DNA of 64,000 nt from Leeuwenhoekiella aequorea (GCF_004104375.1 NZ_QOVM01000007.1:124001-188000), one strand, 5' to 3'; positions 35,990 to 45,280 are shown, counted from the first letter of the stretch. Program-made: numbers and translations. Notes: generated from the letters alone by a model not told the origin.

Positions 35990-37339
35990 ATGAAATACAT
36001 TTATTCCCTTGTTTTAACATTTTGCATCACATCACTAAGTGCGCAAACCAATGTACCATCAGAAACAGATTTACGCATTTATGGAATTATTGATGCCGTA
36101 TCTGCTACAAACATTGAAATAGATGTACGTGCACTGGCAGATTTTGGAACGCGTAATACGTTTAGTGATACAGTAAGTGAAACTCGAGGAATAGGCGCGG
36201 CGCGCCGTTATATAAAAAACGATTTTGAAAAGACATCAAAAAATTGCGGGTCTTGCCTTGAAGTATTTTATCAGAAAGATCTAGTTACTCCAGATATGGG
36301 AAGTCGTATTCCTAAGGAGGCATATGTGGTAAATGTTGTTGCCATACAACGCGGTACAAAATATCCAAATCGCTTTATCATTATGAGTGGAGATATAGAT
36401 TCTCGCGCTAGTGATACTATGGATTTTGAAACCGATGCTCCAGGTGCTAATGATAATGCCAGCGGAATGGCCGGAACAATGGAGGCTGCTCGTGTCTTAT
36501 CTAAATATAAATTTGAGAATAGTATTGTTTATGTAGGTTTATCTGGAGAAGAACAAGGTCTGTTTGGTGGTAAGGGCTTAGCCGACTATGCCAAGAAGAA
36601 TGGCTGGGAAGTTATAGGTATTCTTAACAACGATATGATAGGTAATATTGAAGGTGTAGACGGAGTAATAAGCAATCGTGATTTTAGAATTTTCTCAGAA
36701 CCCGTACCGGCAAACGAGACAGAAAAGCAACGTAATGCACGTAGATTTTATGGTGGTGAGGTAGATGGCAATTCTCGCCAATTAGCACGCTATGTGCATA
36801 AAACCGTTTCTAATTATATGCCAGAAATGAACCCAATGATGATTTATCGTCTTGACCGTTTTGGGAGAGGTGGACACCATCGACCATTCAACGATTTAGG
36901 TTTTGCAGGTATTCGTATTATGGAAGCCCACGAAAATTATACCCAACAGCACCAGGATATTCGCGTAGAAAATGGTATTGAATATGGTGATACTGTAGAA
37001 CACGTGAATTTTCCATATACAGCTAAACTTACTGCTGTCAATGCAATTAACCTTGCTAGTCTTGCCTGGGCTCCTCCTGCTCCACAAACTGTAGAGATTG
37101 GTGGGATTGTAGAGGCAAATGTAAAACTGAAATGGACCAAAGTCGATGGCGCTGTAGGTTATAAAATTTACTGGAGAGATACAACCTCACCTACCTGGGA
37201 TCACAATCGATATGTAGGTGATGTTACACAAACAACGCTGGATGGTATCGTTATTGATAATTCATTCTTTGGTGTTGCAGCTGTAGGTGCAAATGGTCAC
37301 GAGAGTCCCGTAGTTTTTCCAAATGCCATAATGAGATAA
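35990..37339 (+). CDS. M28 family metallopeptidase with C-terminal Fn3-like domain, secreted
   Basis: 449 residues with a signal peptide (3-18, ending SLSAQ). The peptidase domain has PGANDNASG (Asp155), SGEEQG (Glu187/188), LNNDMIG (Asp215) and a late AHENYTQQH. The position that normally carries the first zinc-ligand His (GHxDS) reads SGDIDSR, with Asp135 instead. A fibronectin-III-like domain covers about 365-445. It probably acts as a periplasmic or surface aminopeptidase. It shares the trehalose-synthase transcript by position, without an evident functional link. Confidence 0.9.
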   Translation: MKYIYSLVLTFCITSLSAQTNVPSETDLRIYGIIDAVSATNIEIDVRALADFGTRNTFSDTVSETRGIGAARRYIKNDFEKTSKNCGSCLEVFYQKDLVTPDMGSRIPKEAYVVNVVAIQRGTKYPNRFIIMSGDIDSRASDTMDFETDAPGANDNASGMAGTMEAARVLSKYKFENSIVYVGLSGEEQGLFGGKGLADYAKKNGWEVIGILNNDMIGNIEGVDGVISNRDFRIFSEPVPANETEKQRNARRFYGGEVDGNSRQLARYVHKTVSNYMPEMNPMMIYRLDRFGRGGHHRPFNDLGFAGIRIMEAHENYTQQHQDIRVENGIEYGDTVEHVNFPYTAKLTAVNAINLASLAWAPPAPQTVEIGGIVEANVKLKWTKVDGAVGYKIYWRDTTSPTWDHNRYVGDVTQTTLDGIVIDNSFFGVAAVGANGHESPVVFPNAIMR

Positions 37340-37373
37340 AGAATAGTAAACACTCAAACATAAATTTATTCTG

Positions 37374-37402
37374 AAAATTCCGGTGGTAAACGCCGGAATT
37401 TT
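37374..37402 (+). terminator. Terminator after the M28 peptidase gene
   Basis: A perfect 10-base stem, AAAATTCCGG with CCGGAATTTT, around a 9-base loop and ending in a short T-run. Confidence 0.75.
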
Positions 37403-37466
37403 CTATATTCAGCAAATAGATTTTCAATTATAATAACTATTACCTTTCATAAATTTAGATTTTTAA

Positions 37467-39149
37467 ATGTCTCGTATTTCTTATCATTTCCACTGTATTC
37501 TGCAAGCAAAACTTAATTTTTTCATTTCCACTTGTATACTTTTTTTCTTAATTAGTAGTTGTGCCAAAGCCCAAATTGCACCTTCACACTATTCAAGAGA
37601 AGACATTTTAAAAGGTAGTATTACGCCAGAACGAGAATGGTGGGATGCAATACATTATGATTTGACGATTCAAGTTAAGCCAGAATTAAAATTTATTACA
37701 GGGGTCAATGTCGTTAGTTATAAAGTCCTAAAGCCTCATCAAATTATTCAAATTGATTTGCAAGAACCTATGAAATTGCTGGCAGCTGTTCAGGATGGGA
37801 AAGAATTATCCTTTAGAAATGAAGGAGCTGCTTATTTTATAAAACTGGACAAAAAGCAGAAGAAAGGAAAGCTTAATGAACTTGTACTGAAATTTGAAGG
37901 AAGCCCGGTTGAAGGAAAACGATTACCGTGGGATGGTGGTTGGACCTGGCAAGAAGATGCTAATGGAAATACCTTTGCCGCAAACGCAAATCAAGGAATT
38001 GGTTCTTCTGTGTGGTGGCCTAATAAAGATATACCCTATGACGAAGTTGATGGCTTGGATTTTCACATTACTGTCCCAAAAGGATTAGTTGCAGTCGGTA
38101 ATGGTAGATTAGTCGACTCTTCCTCAACTGAAGAAACTTCAACGTACAACTGGAAAGTTAAAAATCCAATTAATAGCTATGGTATAAGTGCAGACATTGC
38201 AGATTATGCTCACTTCTCTGGTTCTTATACGGGTGAAAAAGGAACTCTAGATCTTGATTTTTATGTACTAAAAGAAAATCTTGAGAAAGCAAAAGAACAA
38301 TTCAAACAAGTTCCGCAAATGCTTGAAGCTTTTGAACATTGGTTTGGACCCTACCCATTTTACGAAGATGGGTACAAGCTTGTAGAAGTACCTTATTTAG
38401 GAATGGAACATCAAAGCAATGTAACTTATGGAAACGGCTATTCTAATGGTTACCTCGGAAGAGATTTATCTGGTAGTGGCTGGGGATTAAAGTTTGATTA
38501 CATCATCATTCACGAATCTGGCCACGAGTGGTTTGCGAATAATATTACAAATAAAGATGTTGCAGATATGTGGGTTCACGAAAGTTTTACCACTTATTCA
38601 GAAAATCTTTTTGTTGATTATTATTACGGTAAAGAAGCTTCATCAGATTATGTAATTGGTATGCGAGGTTCAATACGTAATGACCGCCCCATTATTGGCA
38701 CTTATGGTGTAGATCAGGAAGGAAGTGGTGATATGTATTTTAAAGGAGCAAACATTTTGCATACCCTAAGACAACTCATTGAAGACGATGAAAAATGGCG
38801 TGAAATATTAAGAGGTTTGAATACCGAATTTTATCATCAAACAGTTACTACTTCTCAGATTGAAAATTTCATAAGCGAAAAAAGTGGTATTAACTTATCC
38901 CAGTTTTGGGAACAATATCTACGTACCACGATGATTCCTAAGTTAGAATATGCAATCGATGGAAGCACGTTGAAATTCCGTTATATAGACATTGTTGAAG
39001 ATTTTGATATGCCTGTTCAAGTAAATGTTAATCAAACAACCGACTGGATCTATCCAACTGCAGACTGGAAAACTCAATCATTTGATACATCTATATCTGA
39101 CTTTGAAGTCGACCGTGATTTTTATATAGAATCTGAAGTAATCAAGTAA
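37467..39149 (+). CDS. M1 family metallopeptidase, probable lipoprotein
   Basis: 560 residues. The N-terminus has a hydrophobic segment ending LISSC, a possible lipobox with Cys32. The beta-sandwich domain precedes GMEH (312-315, the GxMEN-type exopeptidase motif), the zinc motif HESGHEW (349-355) and the third ligand Glu372 in VHESFTTY. The protein stops soon after the catalytic domain and lacks the long C-terminal helical domain of large aminopeptidases. It is likely an outer-membrane or periplasmic aminopeptidase involved in peptide scavenging. Confidence 0.93.
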   Translation: MSRISYHFHCILQAKLNFFISTCILFFLISSCAKAQIAPSHYSREDILKGSITPEREWWDAIHYDLTIQVKPELKFITGVNVVSYKVLKPHQIIQIDLQEPMKLLAAVQDGKELSFRNEGAAYFIKLDKKQKKGKLNELVLKFEGSPVEGKRLPWDGGWTWQEDANGNTFAANANQGIGSSVWWPNKDIPYDEVDGLDFHITVPKGLVAVGNGRLVDSSSTEETSTYNWKVKNPINSYGISADIADYAHFSGSYTGEKGTLDLDFYVLKENLEKAKEQFKQVPQMLEAFEHWFGPYPFYEDGYKLVEVPYLGMEHQSNVTYGNGYSNGYLGRDLSGSGWGLKFDYIIIHESGHEWFANNITNKDVADMWVHESFTTYSENLFVDYYYGKEASSDYVIGMRGSIRNDRPIIGTYGVDQEGSGDMYFKGANILHTLRQLIEDDEKWREILRGLNTEFYHQTVTTSQIENFISEKSGINLSQFWEQYLRTTMIPKLEYAIDGSTLKFRYIDIVEDFDMPVQVNVNQTTDWIYPTADWKTQSFDTSISDFEVDRDFYIESEVIK

Positions 39150-39248
39150 AAGCGCTGGCATTTGCCTTTAGAGAAGCTATTAATTCTTAAGAGAATGCTA
39201 AAATCTCGCCTTTGTCTAATAAAATCAGATTTCTTTTAAACAAAACTG

Positions 39249-39256
39249 TACATTTG
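39249..39256 (+). promoter_or_regulatory. -7 element of the carotenoid operon
   Basis: TACATTTG matches TAnnTTTG and lies 26 bases before the MerR-type regulator ATG. No -33 TTG is present at the right distance, as expected for a promoter that depends on or is blocked by a regulator. The inverted repeat at 39252-39276 overlaps it. Confidence 0.55.
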
Positions 39257-39276
39257 CTTAGCTACAACGAGCAAAT
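39252..39276 (+). promoter_or_regulatory. Candidate operator: inverted repeat over the carotenoid promoter
   Basis: ATTTGCT (39252-39258) and AGCAAAT (39270-39276) are perfect inverted copies 18 bases apart centre to centre. They cover the -7 element and the expected transcription start. They could be the site of the MerR/B12 regulator encoded next, which is inference. Confidence 0.45.
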
Positions 39277-39282
39277 CTATAC

Positions 39283-40185
39283 ATGAACGCTGTAAAAACA
39301 TCATTTAGCATCAAAGACTTAGAGTGCCTGAGTGGTATTAAAGCGCATACAATACGTATATGGGAACGTAGATATAATTTACTGAAACCAGAGCGATCTG
39401 CAACAAATATCAGATACTACTCCTTACCAGATTTAACCAAATTACTCAACGTTGCATTCTTACTTGATCACGATTATAAAATTTCTAAGATCGCCGAAAA
39501 TTCGAGTGAAGAAATAGGCAATCTCGTAGCGACGATAGTTGAGGATAGTGATTTTGGTTGCAACGCCAATGCTCGTAATTCCTTTAAAATAGCAATGATG
39601 AATTTTGATCAAAAGCTATTTACGAAGACATACAATGGTCTCTTAGAAACATATAGCTTTAGAGAAATATTCTTTCAAATTTTTATTCCGCTGTTAGAAG
39701 AAATTGGTCTTTTATGGCAAGCCGGAGTAGTTAATCCTGCACACGAGCATTTTATAAGTAATTTAATAAAGCAAAAAATACTTTTACTTATAGAAAGAAC
39801 AGATGCTACTGAGAGTATAAATACTTCAAAAACATTTATTCTTTTTCTACCTGAAAATGAAATACACGATCTCGGTTTAATGTATTTGAATTATGAGATC
39901 GTTTCCAAAGGATATAAATGTATTTATCTGGGGCAAAGTATTCCGACAGAAAGTTTAAAATACTTGGTGAATAATCAAACCAATGCCTGTTATGTTTCGT
40001 ATTTAACTGTGAAACCTAGTGAAATATCAGTTTCAAAATTTGCACAAGATTTTAATACAGATTTAGAAAATGAAGATGCTCCACTATTTCTTTTAGGTAG
40101 GTTAGTTCAAAATGCAGATACAGATCAATTACCATCAAATGTAAAATTAATTAAATCTATAGCAGCTTTTAGGGAGCTTCTATAA
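39283..40185 (+). CDS. MerR-family regulator with cobalamin-binding domain (CarH/LitR-like photoreceptor)
   Basis: 300 residues. The MerR winged helix (about 7-75) has FSIKDLECLSGIKAHTIRIWERRYNLLKPERS. The four-helix cobalamin-binding part (about 95-175) carries W145-x9-E155-H156, and the Rossmann B12 domain (about 185-300) has E193-x-H195 in NEIHDLG, the lower axial ligand motif. These are the signatures of AdoCbl photoreceptors that repress carotenoid genes in the dark. The residue after Trp145 is Gln, where Thermus CarH has the His that caps cobalt after light. It is the first gene of the crt operon and probably autoregulates. Confidence 0.92.
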   Translation: MNAVKTSFSIKDLECLSGIKAHTIRIWERRYNLLKPERSATNIRYYSLPDLTKLLNVAFLLDHDYKISKIAENSSEEIGNLVATIVEDSDFGCNANARNSFKIAMMNFDQKLFTKTYNGLLETYSFREIFFQIFIPLLEEIGLLWQAGVVNPAHEHFISNLIKQKILLLIERTDATESINTSKTFILFLPENEIHDLGLMYLNYEIVSKGYKCIYLGQSIPTESLKYLVNNQTNACYVSYLTVKPSEISVSKFAQDFNTDLENEDAPLFLLGRLVQNADTDQLPSNVKLIKSIAAFRELL

Positions 40186-40194
40186 CTATAAAAT

Positions 40195-41655
40195 ATGTCA
40201 AAAAAAATCGTCATTTTAGGTTCAGGTTTTTCATCTCTTGCTGCCGCTTGCTATCTTGCTAAAGAAGGTAATTCAGTAGCAGTTTTTGAGAAAAATAGTT
40301 CTCTAGGCGGCAGAGCGCGACAACTTAAGAGAGATGGTTTTACATTTGATATGGGTCCTTCCTGGTATTGGATGCCTGATGTATTTGATCGTTTTTTTGA
40401 AGATTTTGATAAAAAAACCTCAGACTATTATTCCTTAGAGAAATTGGGGCCGGCTTATAGTGTATACTTTGGTGTTAATGATTATATAACTATTGAAGAT
40501 ACATTAGAAAAAATAAAGCAAACTTTTGAGCAACTCGAACCGGGAAGTGCCGCAAAACTACAGGAATTCATAGATGAAGCTGGTAAAAATTATGACGTTG
40601 CCATCAAAGAACTAGTATATAGACCCGGCGTGTCACCATTAGAATTGGTCACTCCGGCAACCATAAAAAAAATTGGATCTTTCTTTAGTACAATTAGTAA
40701 AGAAGTACGTAAATCATTTAAAAATGAGCGTCTTGTTGAAATTTTAGAATTTCCGGTTTTATTCTTAGGAGCAAAAGCGACAAAAACTCCTGCATTTTAT
40801 AGTTTTATGAATTATGCCGATTTTGGGATAGGAACTTTTCATCCAAAAAATGGTATGTTTTCTGTTGTAAGCGCAATGGTTGATCTAGCCAAAGAATTAG
40901 GAGTTCAATTTAATATAAATAGTGAAGTTAGCCGTATCAGAACTGAAGGAAACAAAGCTGTAGGTATTGTTGCTAATGGGAAAAATATAGAAGCAGACAT
41001 AGTGCTAAGTGGCGCAGATTATCATCATACCGAGACATTAATTCCGAAAAATCTAAGACAATATTCTGATCAATATTGGGAAAATAAAGTATTTGCGCCA
41101 TCTTCTTTATTATTCTATGTAGGATTTGATAAAAAGATTAAAAATGTAAATCATCATACTCTCTTTTTTGATGTAGATTTTGAAAAGCATGCGCGTGATA
41201 TATATGATGTTCCCGAATGGCCAGACGAACCTTTATTTTACGCTAATTTTCCGTCAATAACAGATAGCTCAATGGCTCCAGAAGGACAAGAGGCTGGCTT
41301 TTTCTTAATACCACTTGCTCCCGGCTTACATGATACGCCAGAACTGCGAACGAAATATTTTGATAAAATCATAGATCGTTTAGAACATTTGACTAATCAA
41401 CAGGTTAAAAAAAATATTATATTTAAAGAGTCCTTCTGTGTAAACGATTTTATTGAAGAATATCATTCCTATAAAGGTAACGCCTATGGTATGGCAAATA
41501 CATTATTACAAACTGCCTTTTTACGACCAAAATTAAAAAGCAAAAAAGTTGAAAATCTGTACTTTACCGGTCAACTTACCGTACCGGGACCAGGAGTACC
41601 TCCATCTCTAATTTCAGGTAAATTAGTTGCAGGATTGATTACAAAAAAAGAATAA
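40195..41655 (+). CDS. crtI: Phytoene desaturase
   Basis: 486 residues. The FAD-binding N-terminus is VILGSGFSSLAAACYLAKEG with FEKNSSLGGRARQ and FDMGPSWYWMPD. The CrtI C-terminal signature appears as FTGQLTVPGPGVPPSLISGKLVAG. It desaturates phytoene to lycopene. The dinucleotide motif is GSGFSS, with Ser in place of the third Gly. It is nine bases after the regulator and eight before crtB, so it is one transcript. Confidence 0.95.
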   Translation: MSKKIVILGSGFSSLAAACYLAKEGNSVAVFEKNSSLGGRARQLKRDGFTFDMGPSWYWMPDVFDRFFEDFDKKTSDYYSLEKLGPAYSVYFGVNDYITIEDTLEKIKQTFEQLEPGSAAKLQEFIDEAGKNYDVAIKELVYRPGVSPLELVTPATIKKIGSFFSTISKEVRKSFKNERLVEILEFPVLFLGAKATKTPAFYSFMNYADFGIGTFHPKNGMFSVVSAMVDLAKELGVQFNINSEVSRIRTEGNKAVGIVANGKNIEADIVLSGADYHHTETLIPKNLRQYSDQYWENKVFAPSSLLFYVGFDKKIKNVNHHTLFFDVDFEKHARDIYDVPEWPDEPLFYANFPSITDSSMAPEGQEAGFFLIPLAPGLHDTPELRTKYFDKIIDRLEHLTNQQVKKNIIFKESFCVNDFIEEYHSYKGNAYGMANTLLQTAFLRPKLKSKKVENLYFTGQLTVPGPGVPPSLISGKLVAGLITKKE

Positions 41656-41663
41656 GAAAAAAA

Positions 41664-42503
41664 ATGAAAGAGATATTTGACCACGTTTCATTGGCCTGTT
41701 CGCAGACAGTAACAAAAATGTATAGTACATCGTTTTCAACGGCTACAAGGATGCTTGCACCCAGCATACGTAAGGATATTCATAATATATATGGCTTTGT
41801 ACGCTTTGCCGATGAGATTGTCGACTCATTTCACGACTACGATAAGCAAACACTCTTCAGTAGATTTGAAGACGATTTAGAATTTGCGCTAACTGATAAA
41901 ATTAGTCTCAATCCTATTCTTAATTCTTTTCAAAAAACTTTTCATGATTATCAGATAGAAAAGCATCTTGTAGATTCTTTTATGTGCAGTATGCGATTAG
42001 ATTTAAGTAAAAGCAAATACCTCACGGAAGAAGAGTATAAGAACTACATCTATGGATCTGCAGATGTTGTGGGCTTGATGTGTCTTACTGTTTTTGTGCA
42101 AGGAGATAGAGAGAAATACGACGAACTTAAAGAATCTGCTATGAGTTTGGGTTCGGCATTTCAAAAGGTAAATTTTCTTAGAGATCTTAAGGCAGATCAC
42201 GAAGAGTTAAGTCGAACTTATTTTCCAAATACAAATCTCAATGAGCTTGATGAAGTTTCTAAACAGCAAATTATAGCAGACATCGAAGCAGACTTTGCAA
42301 AAGGACTTTCAGGCATTTGTAAACTTCCGGTAGAGGCAAAATTTGGAGTTTATACCGCGTACAGATATTATAGAAAACTTTTGAGTAAATTAAAGAGCAC
42401 ACCCTCTTTAGAAATTAAAAATGCACGTATACGTGTTCCTAATTATGTAAAAGCATCTCTGCTCGCTCGCAGTTATGTAAAATACCGATTAAACCTTATT
42501 TAA
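41664..42503 (+). CDS. crtB: Phytoene synthase
   Basis: 279 residues. It condenses two geranylgeranyl-PP molecules to phytoene. Both Asp-rich motifs are present: FADEIVDSF (about 50-58) and FLRDLKADHEEL (about 172-183). The early YSTSFSTATRML segment is also typical. It is the second enzyme of the carotenoid operon; crtZ begins one base after its stop. Confidence 0.96.
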   Translation: MKEIFDHVSLACSQTVTKMYSTSFSTATRMLAPSIRKDIHNIYGFVRFADEIVDSFHDYDKQTLFSRFEDDLEFALTDKISLNPILNSFQKTFHDYQIEKHLVDSFMCSMRLDLSKSKYLTEEEYKNYIYGSADVVGLMCLTVFVQGDREKYDELKESAMSLGSAFQKVNFLRDLKADHEELSRTYFPNTNLNELDEVSKQQIIADIEADFAKGLSGICKLPVEAKFGVYTAYRYYRKLLSKLKSTPSLEIKNARIRVPNYVKASLLARSYVKYRLNLI

Positions 42504-42504
42504 A

Positions 42505-42954
42505 ATGCAAGCACTTCTTTGGATATTTGTTTTTTTACTAACCTTCGGAATAATGGAATTTATGGCCTGGTTCACACACAAGTATGTGATGCACGGCTTT
42601 TTATGGTCTTTGCATCGTGATCACCACCATAAAGATCACGGATCATGGTGGGAACGTAATGACTTTTTTTTCATCTTTTATGCGTTAGTAAGTATAGGTT
42701 GTTTTTTACTATGGCAATATGAAAATATATGGATAGGTTTACCTATTGGTTTAGGCATATTTGCTTACGGGGTTGCTTATTTTATGGTTCACGATATTTT
42801 TATTCATCAGCGGTTCAAATTATTTAGAAATGCCAACAATTGGTATGCAAAAGGTATACGCCGAGCACATAAAATGCATCACAAACACTTAGGAAAAGGT
42901 GATGGTGAATGTTTTGGAATGCTGGTTCCGCCAATGAAATACTTCAAAAGATAA
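42505..42954 (+). CDS. crtZ: Beta-carotene hydroxylase
   Basis: 149 residues with four hydrophobic segments and all di-iron His boxes: FTHKYVMHG, LHRDHHHKDH, HDIFIHQR and RAHKMHHKH. CrtZ hydroxylates the 3 and 3' positions of beta-carotene to zeaxanthin, the usual yellow pigment of marine flavobacteria. It directly abuts the next gene (TAA then ATG), showing translational coupling. Confidence 0.95.
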   Translation: MQALLWIFVFLLTFGIMEFMAWFTHKYVMHGFLWSLHRDHHHKDHGSWWERNDFFFIFYALVSIGCFLLWQYENIWIGLPIGLGIFAYGVAYFMVHDIFIHQRFKLFRNANNWYAKGIRRAHKMHHKHLGKGDGECFGMLVPPMKYFKR

Positions 42955-43668
42955 ATGAGTTTTTTAACCGCTTCTTGGAAAAAATTATGCTTTGCCAATT
43001 ATGCGGTGGATCCTACTATACTCAAACCTTACTTACCTGCACATACAGAATTAGATTTCTACAAAGGTAAATGCTATGTAAGCCTGGTAGGTTTTCTATT
43101 TGATGATGTAAAATTGAAAGGTATATCAATACCGTTTCACAAACGTTTTGAGGAAGTAAATCTTCGTTTCTACGTGAAACATTTTGACGGTAAAAAATGG
43201 AAAAGAGGAACCGTTTTTATTTCAGAAATTGTAAATAAGCCAGCAATCGCTTGGGTTGCAAATACCCTCTATAATGAGAATTATAGTGTATTTAAAATGC
43301 ATTATAAACATGATCTAACTTCCGAAGAAAATTTTTTCAGTTATGGTGTTTTCTATGAGGATAGTTGGCAGCTGTTACAAGTAACGACTGCTCCTAAACC
43401 TGAGGTTTATACCAGCGGTGGTATTATAAGTTTTATTACAGAACACTTCTGGGGATACAGCATAAAAGATAGTTTAAACACTTGGGAATATGAAGTAACT
43501 CATCCCATATGGAAATCCTATAAAATTCTTGATTCTGAAATTCTCTTTGATTTTGGAGGTATTTATGGTAGCGCTTTTGAAGACTTATCACATCGGCAAC
43601 CCGACAGTATACAATGTATGGAAGGCTCTCCTATAACTATAGAAGGAAAAAAACGTATTAAAGGATAA
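42955..43668 (+). CDS. DUF2071 (YqjF-like) family protein at the end of the carotenoid operon
   Basis: 237 residues, soluble in appearance. The N-terminus FLTASWKKLCFANYAVDPTILKPYLP and later KCYVSLVGFLFDDVKLKGI match the DUF2071/YqjF family (acetoacetate-decarboxylase-like fold). No catalytic role is established for the family. Its ATG follows the crtZ stop with no gap, so it is made together with CrtZ. A role in pigment binding or modification is possible but unproven. It overlaps convergent bshC by 11 bases. Confidence 0.85.
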   Translation: MSFLTASWKKLCFANYAVDPTILKPYLPAHTELDFYKGKCYVSLVGFLFDDVKLKGISIPFHKRFEEVNLRFYVKHFDGKKWKRGTVFISEIVNKPAIAWVANTLYNENYSVFKMHYKHDLTSEENFFSYGVFYEDSWQLLQVTTAPKPEVYTSGGIISFITEHFWGYSIKDSLNTWEYEVTHPIWKSYKILDSEILFDFGGIYGSAFEDLSHRQPDSIQCMEGSPITIEGKKRIKG

Positions 43669-45262
43669 TTACCGTAAATCGGTTATCTAAGGGATCAAGT
43701 GCCTCAAATAATGCGGGTATCAACTTATCACCGTGCTCCAGATAAAATTCAGAAAAATTCATAACACGTTCCTGTAAGTTTTGAGAAGGAAATAATTCAT
43801 TCTGAATACTAGTAAACCGCTGAATATGGTCACTTAATTTTTTCTTTTGTGCGGTCAATAAACGTTTCTCCAAATTATCTAAGCCTTTTAATTGCTTAAC
43901 TTCCTGAGCTTTTACTGCACCTAAGAAAGATTCGTCTGTTTCTGAAGCAATCTTATATAAATCCTCAAACTGACGTATCAAGTGCTCCTTTTGTTGAGAA
44001 AAATCAACATCAATATTTGAGATTTTTCTAATCTTCCTGTTGATTAAATCGTTCTGTTTTAGAAAGATATCCTCTAAACTTAAATCTAACTTATTAAGCT
44101 TTTGATGTTGTTTCTGGGTGATTAATAATGCAGAATTACGCAACATTAAAACTGGGAAAGTGACATTTACTTTATCAAAAAAGCTCTTTAATTCTAACCA
44201 ATAAGCAATTTCACCACCACCACCTATGTAAGCAAGGTTTGGTAAAATAACCTCTTGATATAGCGGTCTCATAATAACATTTGGGCTAAAGCGCTCTGGA
44301 TAATCCTTTAATTCTTTTATAATCGCATCTTTAGTAAATACTAGATCTGTATTATTAACGTAAAACTGGCCCTCCTTCTCAAGAATACGCTCTCTTGAAT
44401 TAGGTAAAAGATAAAAGAGATTAATTTCACGTGCATTAACTTGAACAGGATACCCTTTGTTTTCTAATTCTTCGGCTTGTGCTGTAACGTATTTATAGGC
44501 AATTTGATCTACAAGCTCTTGTTCAATAAATGGACTAAAAACTCGTTTTAAATCTTTATCGTTTCCATCTACAATAACCAATCCATATTTACCAAATAAA
44601 GAATTGGCTAAGAAACGGGTAGCGTTGGCTAAATTATTCTGCTTTATATAGGCATCTTCAAAAAGTGTGCACAACTCTTTGGCAATTTGTGTAGTACCAA
44701 ATTCTGCACAAATAAGATCAAGAATAGCTTCTAAACCAGACGTGTCAAATGCTCCAACTGCTCCTTTATTATTATCAAGAACATCCTCCCTATTCCATTG
44801 TATTTTTTTCCCATGTATCCTAAAGTAATTGATCTCGTCAAAATCATGATCTTCTGTAGCCATCCAATAAACAGGAACAAAATTTGATTTTGGATATGCC
44901 TCCTTTAGCGTTTCCGCTAACTTAATGGTGCTTATAATTTTATATAAAAAATAAAGAGGTCCTGTAAAAAGATTAAGTTGGTGACCCGTCGTTACAGTGA
45001 ATGTATTCCTTTCTGATAATGAATTTAAAGCTGAATTCACGGCCTCATCAACTACAGTATTCTTGTATTGAGCTTTTAAAGCAGATACCAATACATATCT
45101 ATTTTCTTGCGAAAAATTTTTACGTTCTAATTGATCTTTAAAATTTTCTAAAGAAGGAAAATTGGAGTAAAATCCCTTTACAGTCTCATCTTCATCAAGA
45201 TAATCACAGATAAGTTTTGAAAAATAACCAGTTTCTTTATAGGGAAGGTAATGTTTGGACAT
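43658..45262 (-). CDS. bshC: Bacillithiol biosynthesis cysteine-adding enzyme BshC
   Basis: 534 residues, the expected length. BshC adds Cys to GlcN-malate, the last step of bacillithiol synthesis, giving the low-molecular-weight thiol used by many Bacteroidota. Motifs include VTTGHQLNLFTGPLYFLYKIIS (nucleotide-binding-like), PVYWMATEDHDFDEINYF and IGGGGEIAYWLELK. A coiled-coil stretch covers about 375-470. bshA and bshB are not in the window. A TAATTTTG -7 element lies upstream (45281-45288). Confidence 0.95.
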   Translation of the reverse strand: MSKHYLPYKETGYFSKLICDYLDEDETVKGFYSNFPSLENFKDQLERKNFSQENRYVLVSALKAQYKNTVVDEAVNSALNSLSERNTFTVTTGHQLNLFTGPLYFLYKIISTIKLAETLKEAYPKSNFVPVYWMATEDHDFDEINYFRIHGKKIQWNREDVLDNNKGAVGAFDTSGLEAILDLICAEFGTTQIAKELCTLFEDAYIKQNNLANATRFLANSLFGKYGLVIVDGNDKDLKRVFSPFIEQELVDQIAYKYVTAQAEELENKGYPVQVNAREINLFYLLPNSRERILEKEGQFYVNNTDLVFTKDAIIKELKDYPERFSPNVIMRPLYQEVILPNLAYIGGGGEIAYWLELKSFFDKVNVTFPVLMLRNSALLITQKQHQKLNKLDLSLEDIFLKQNDLINRKIRKISNIDVDFSQQKEHLIRQFEDLYKIASETDESFLGAVKAQEVKQLKGLDNLEKRLLTAQKKKLSDHIQRFTSIQNELFPSQNLQERVMNFSEFYLEHGDKLIPALFEALDPLDNRFTVIIL

Positions 45263-45280
45263 TGAATATTATTTTCGAGG

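Noticed and set aside
42955-43668. DUF2071 protein as the missing lycopene cyclase
   Set aside because: It has no membrane segments or FAD motif and no similarity I can see to CrtY, CrtYcd or CrtL; only its position suggests a pigment role.
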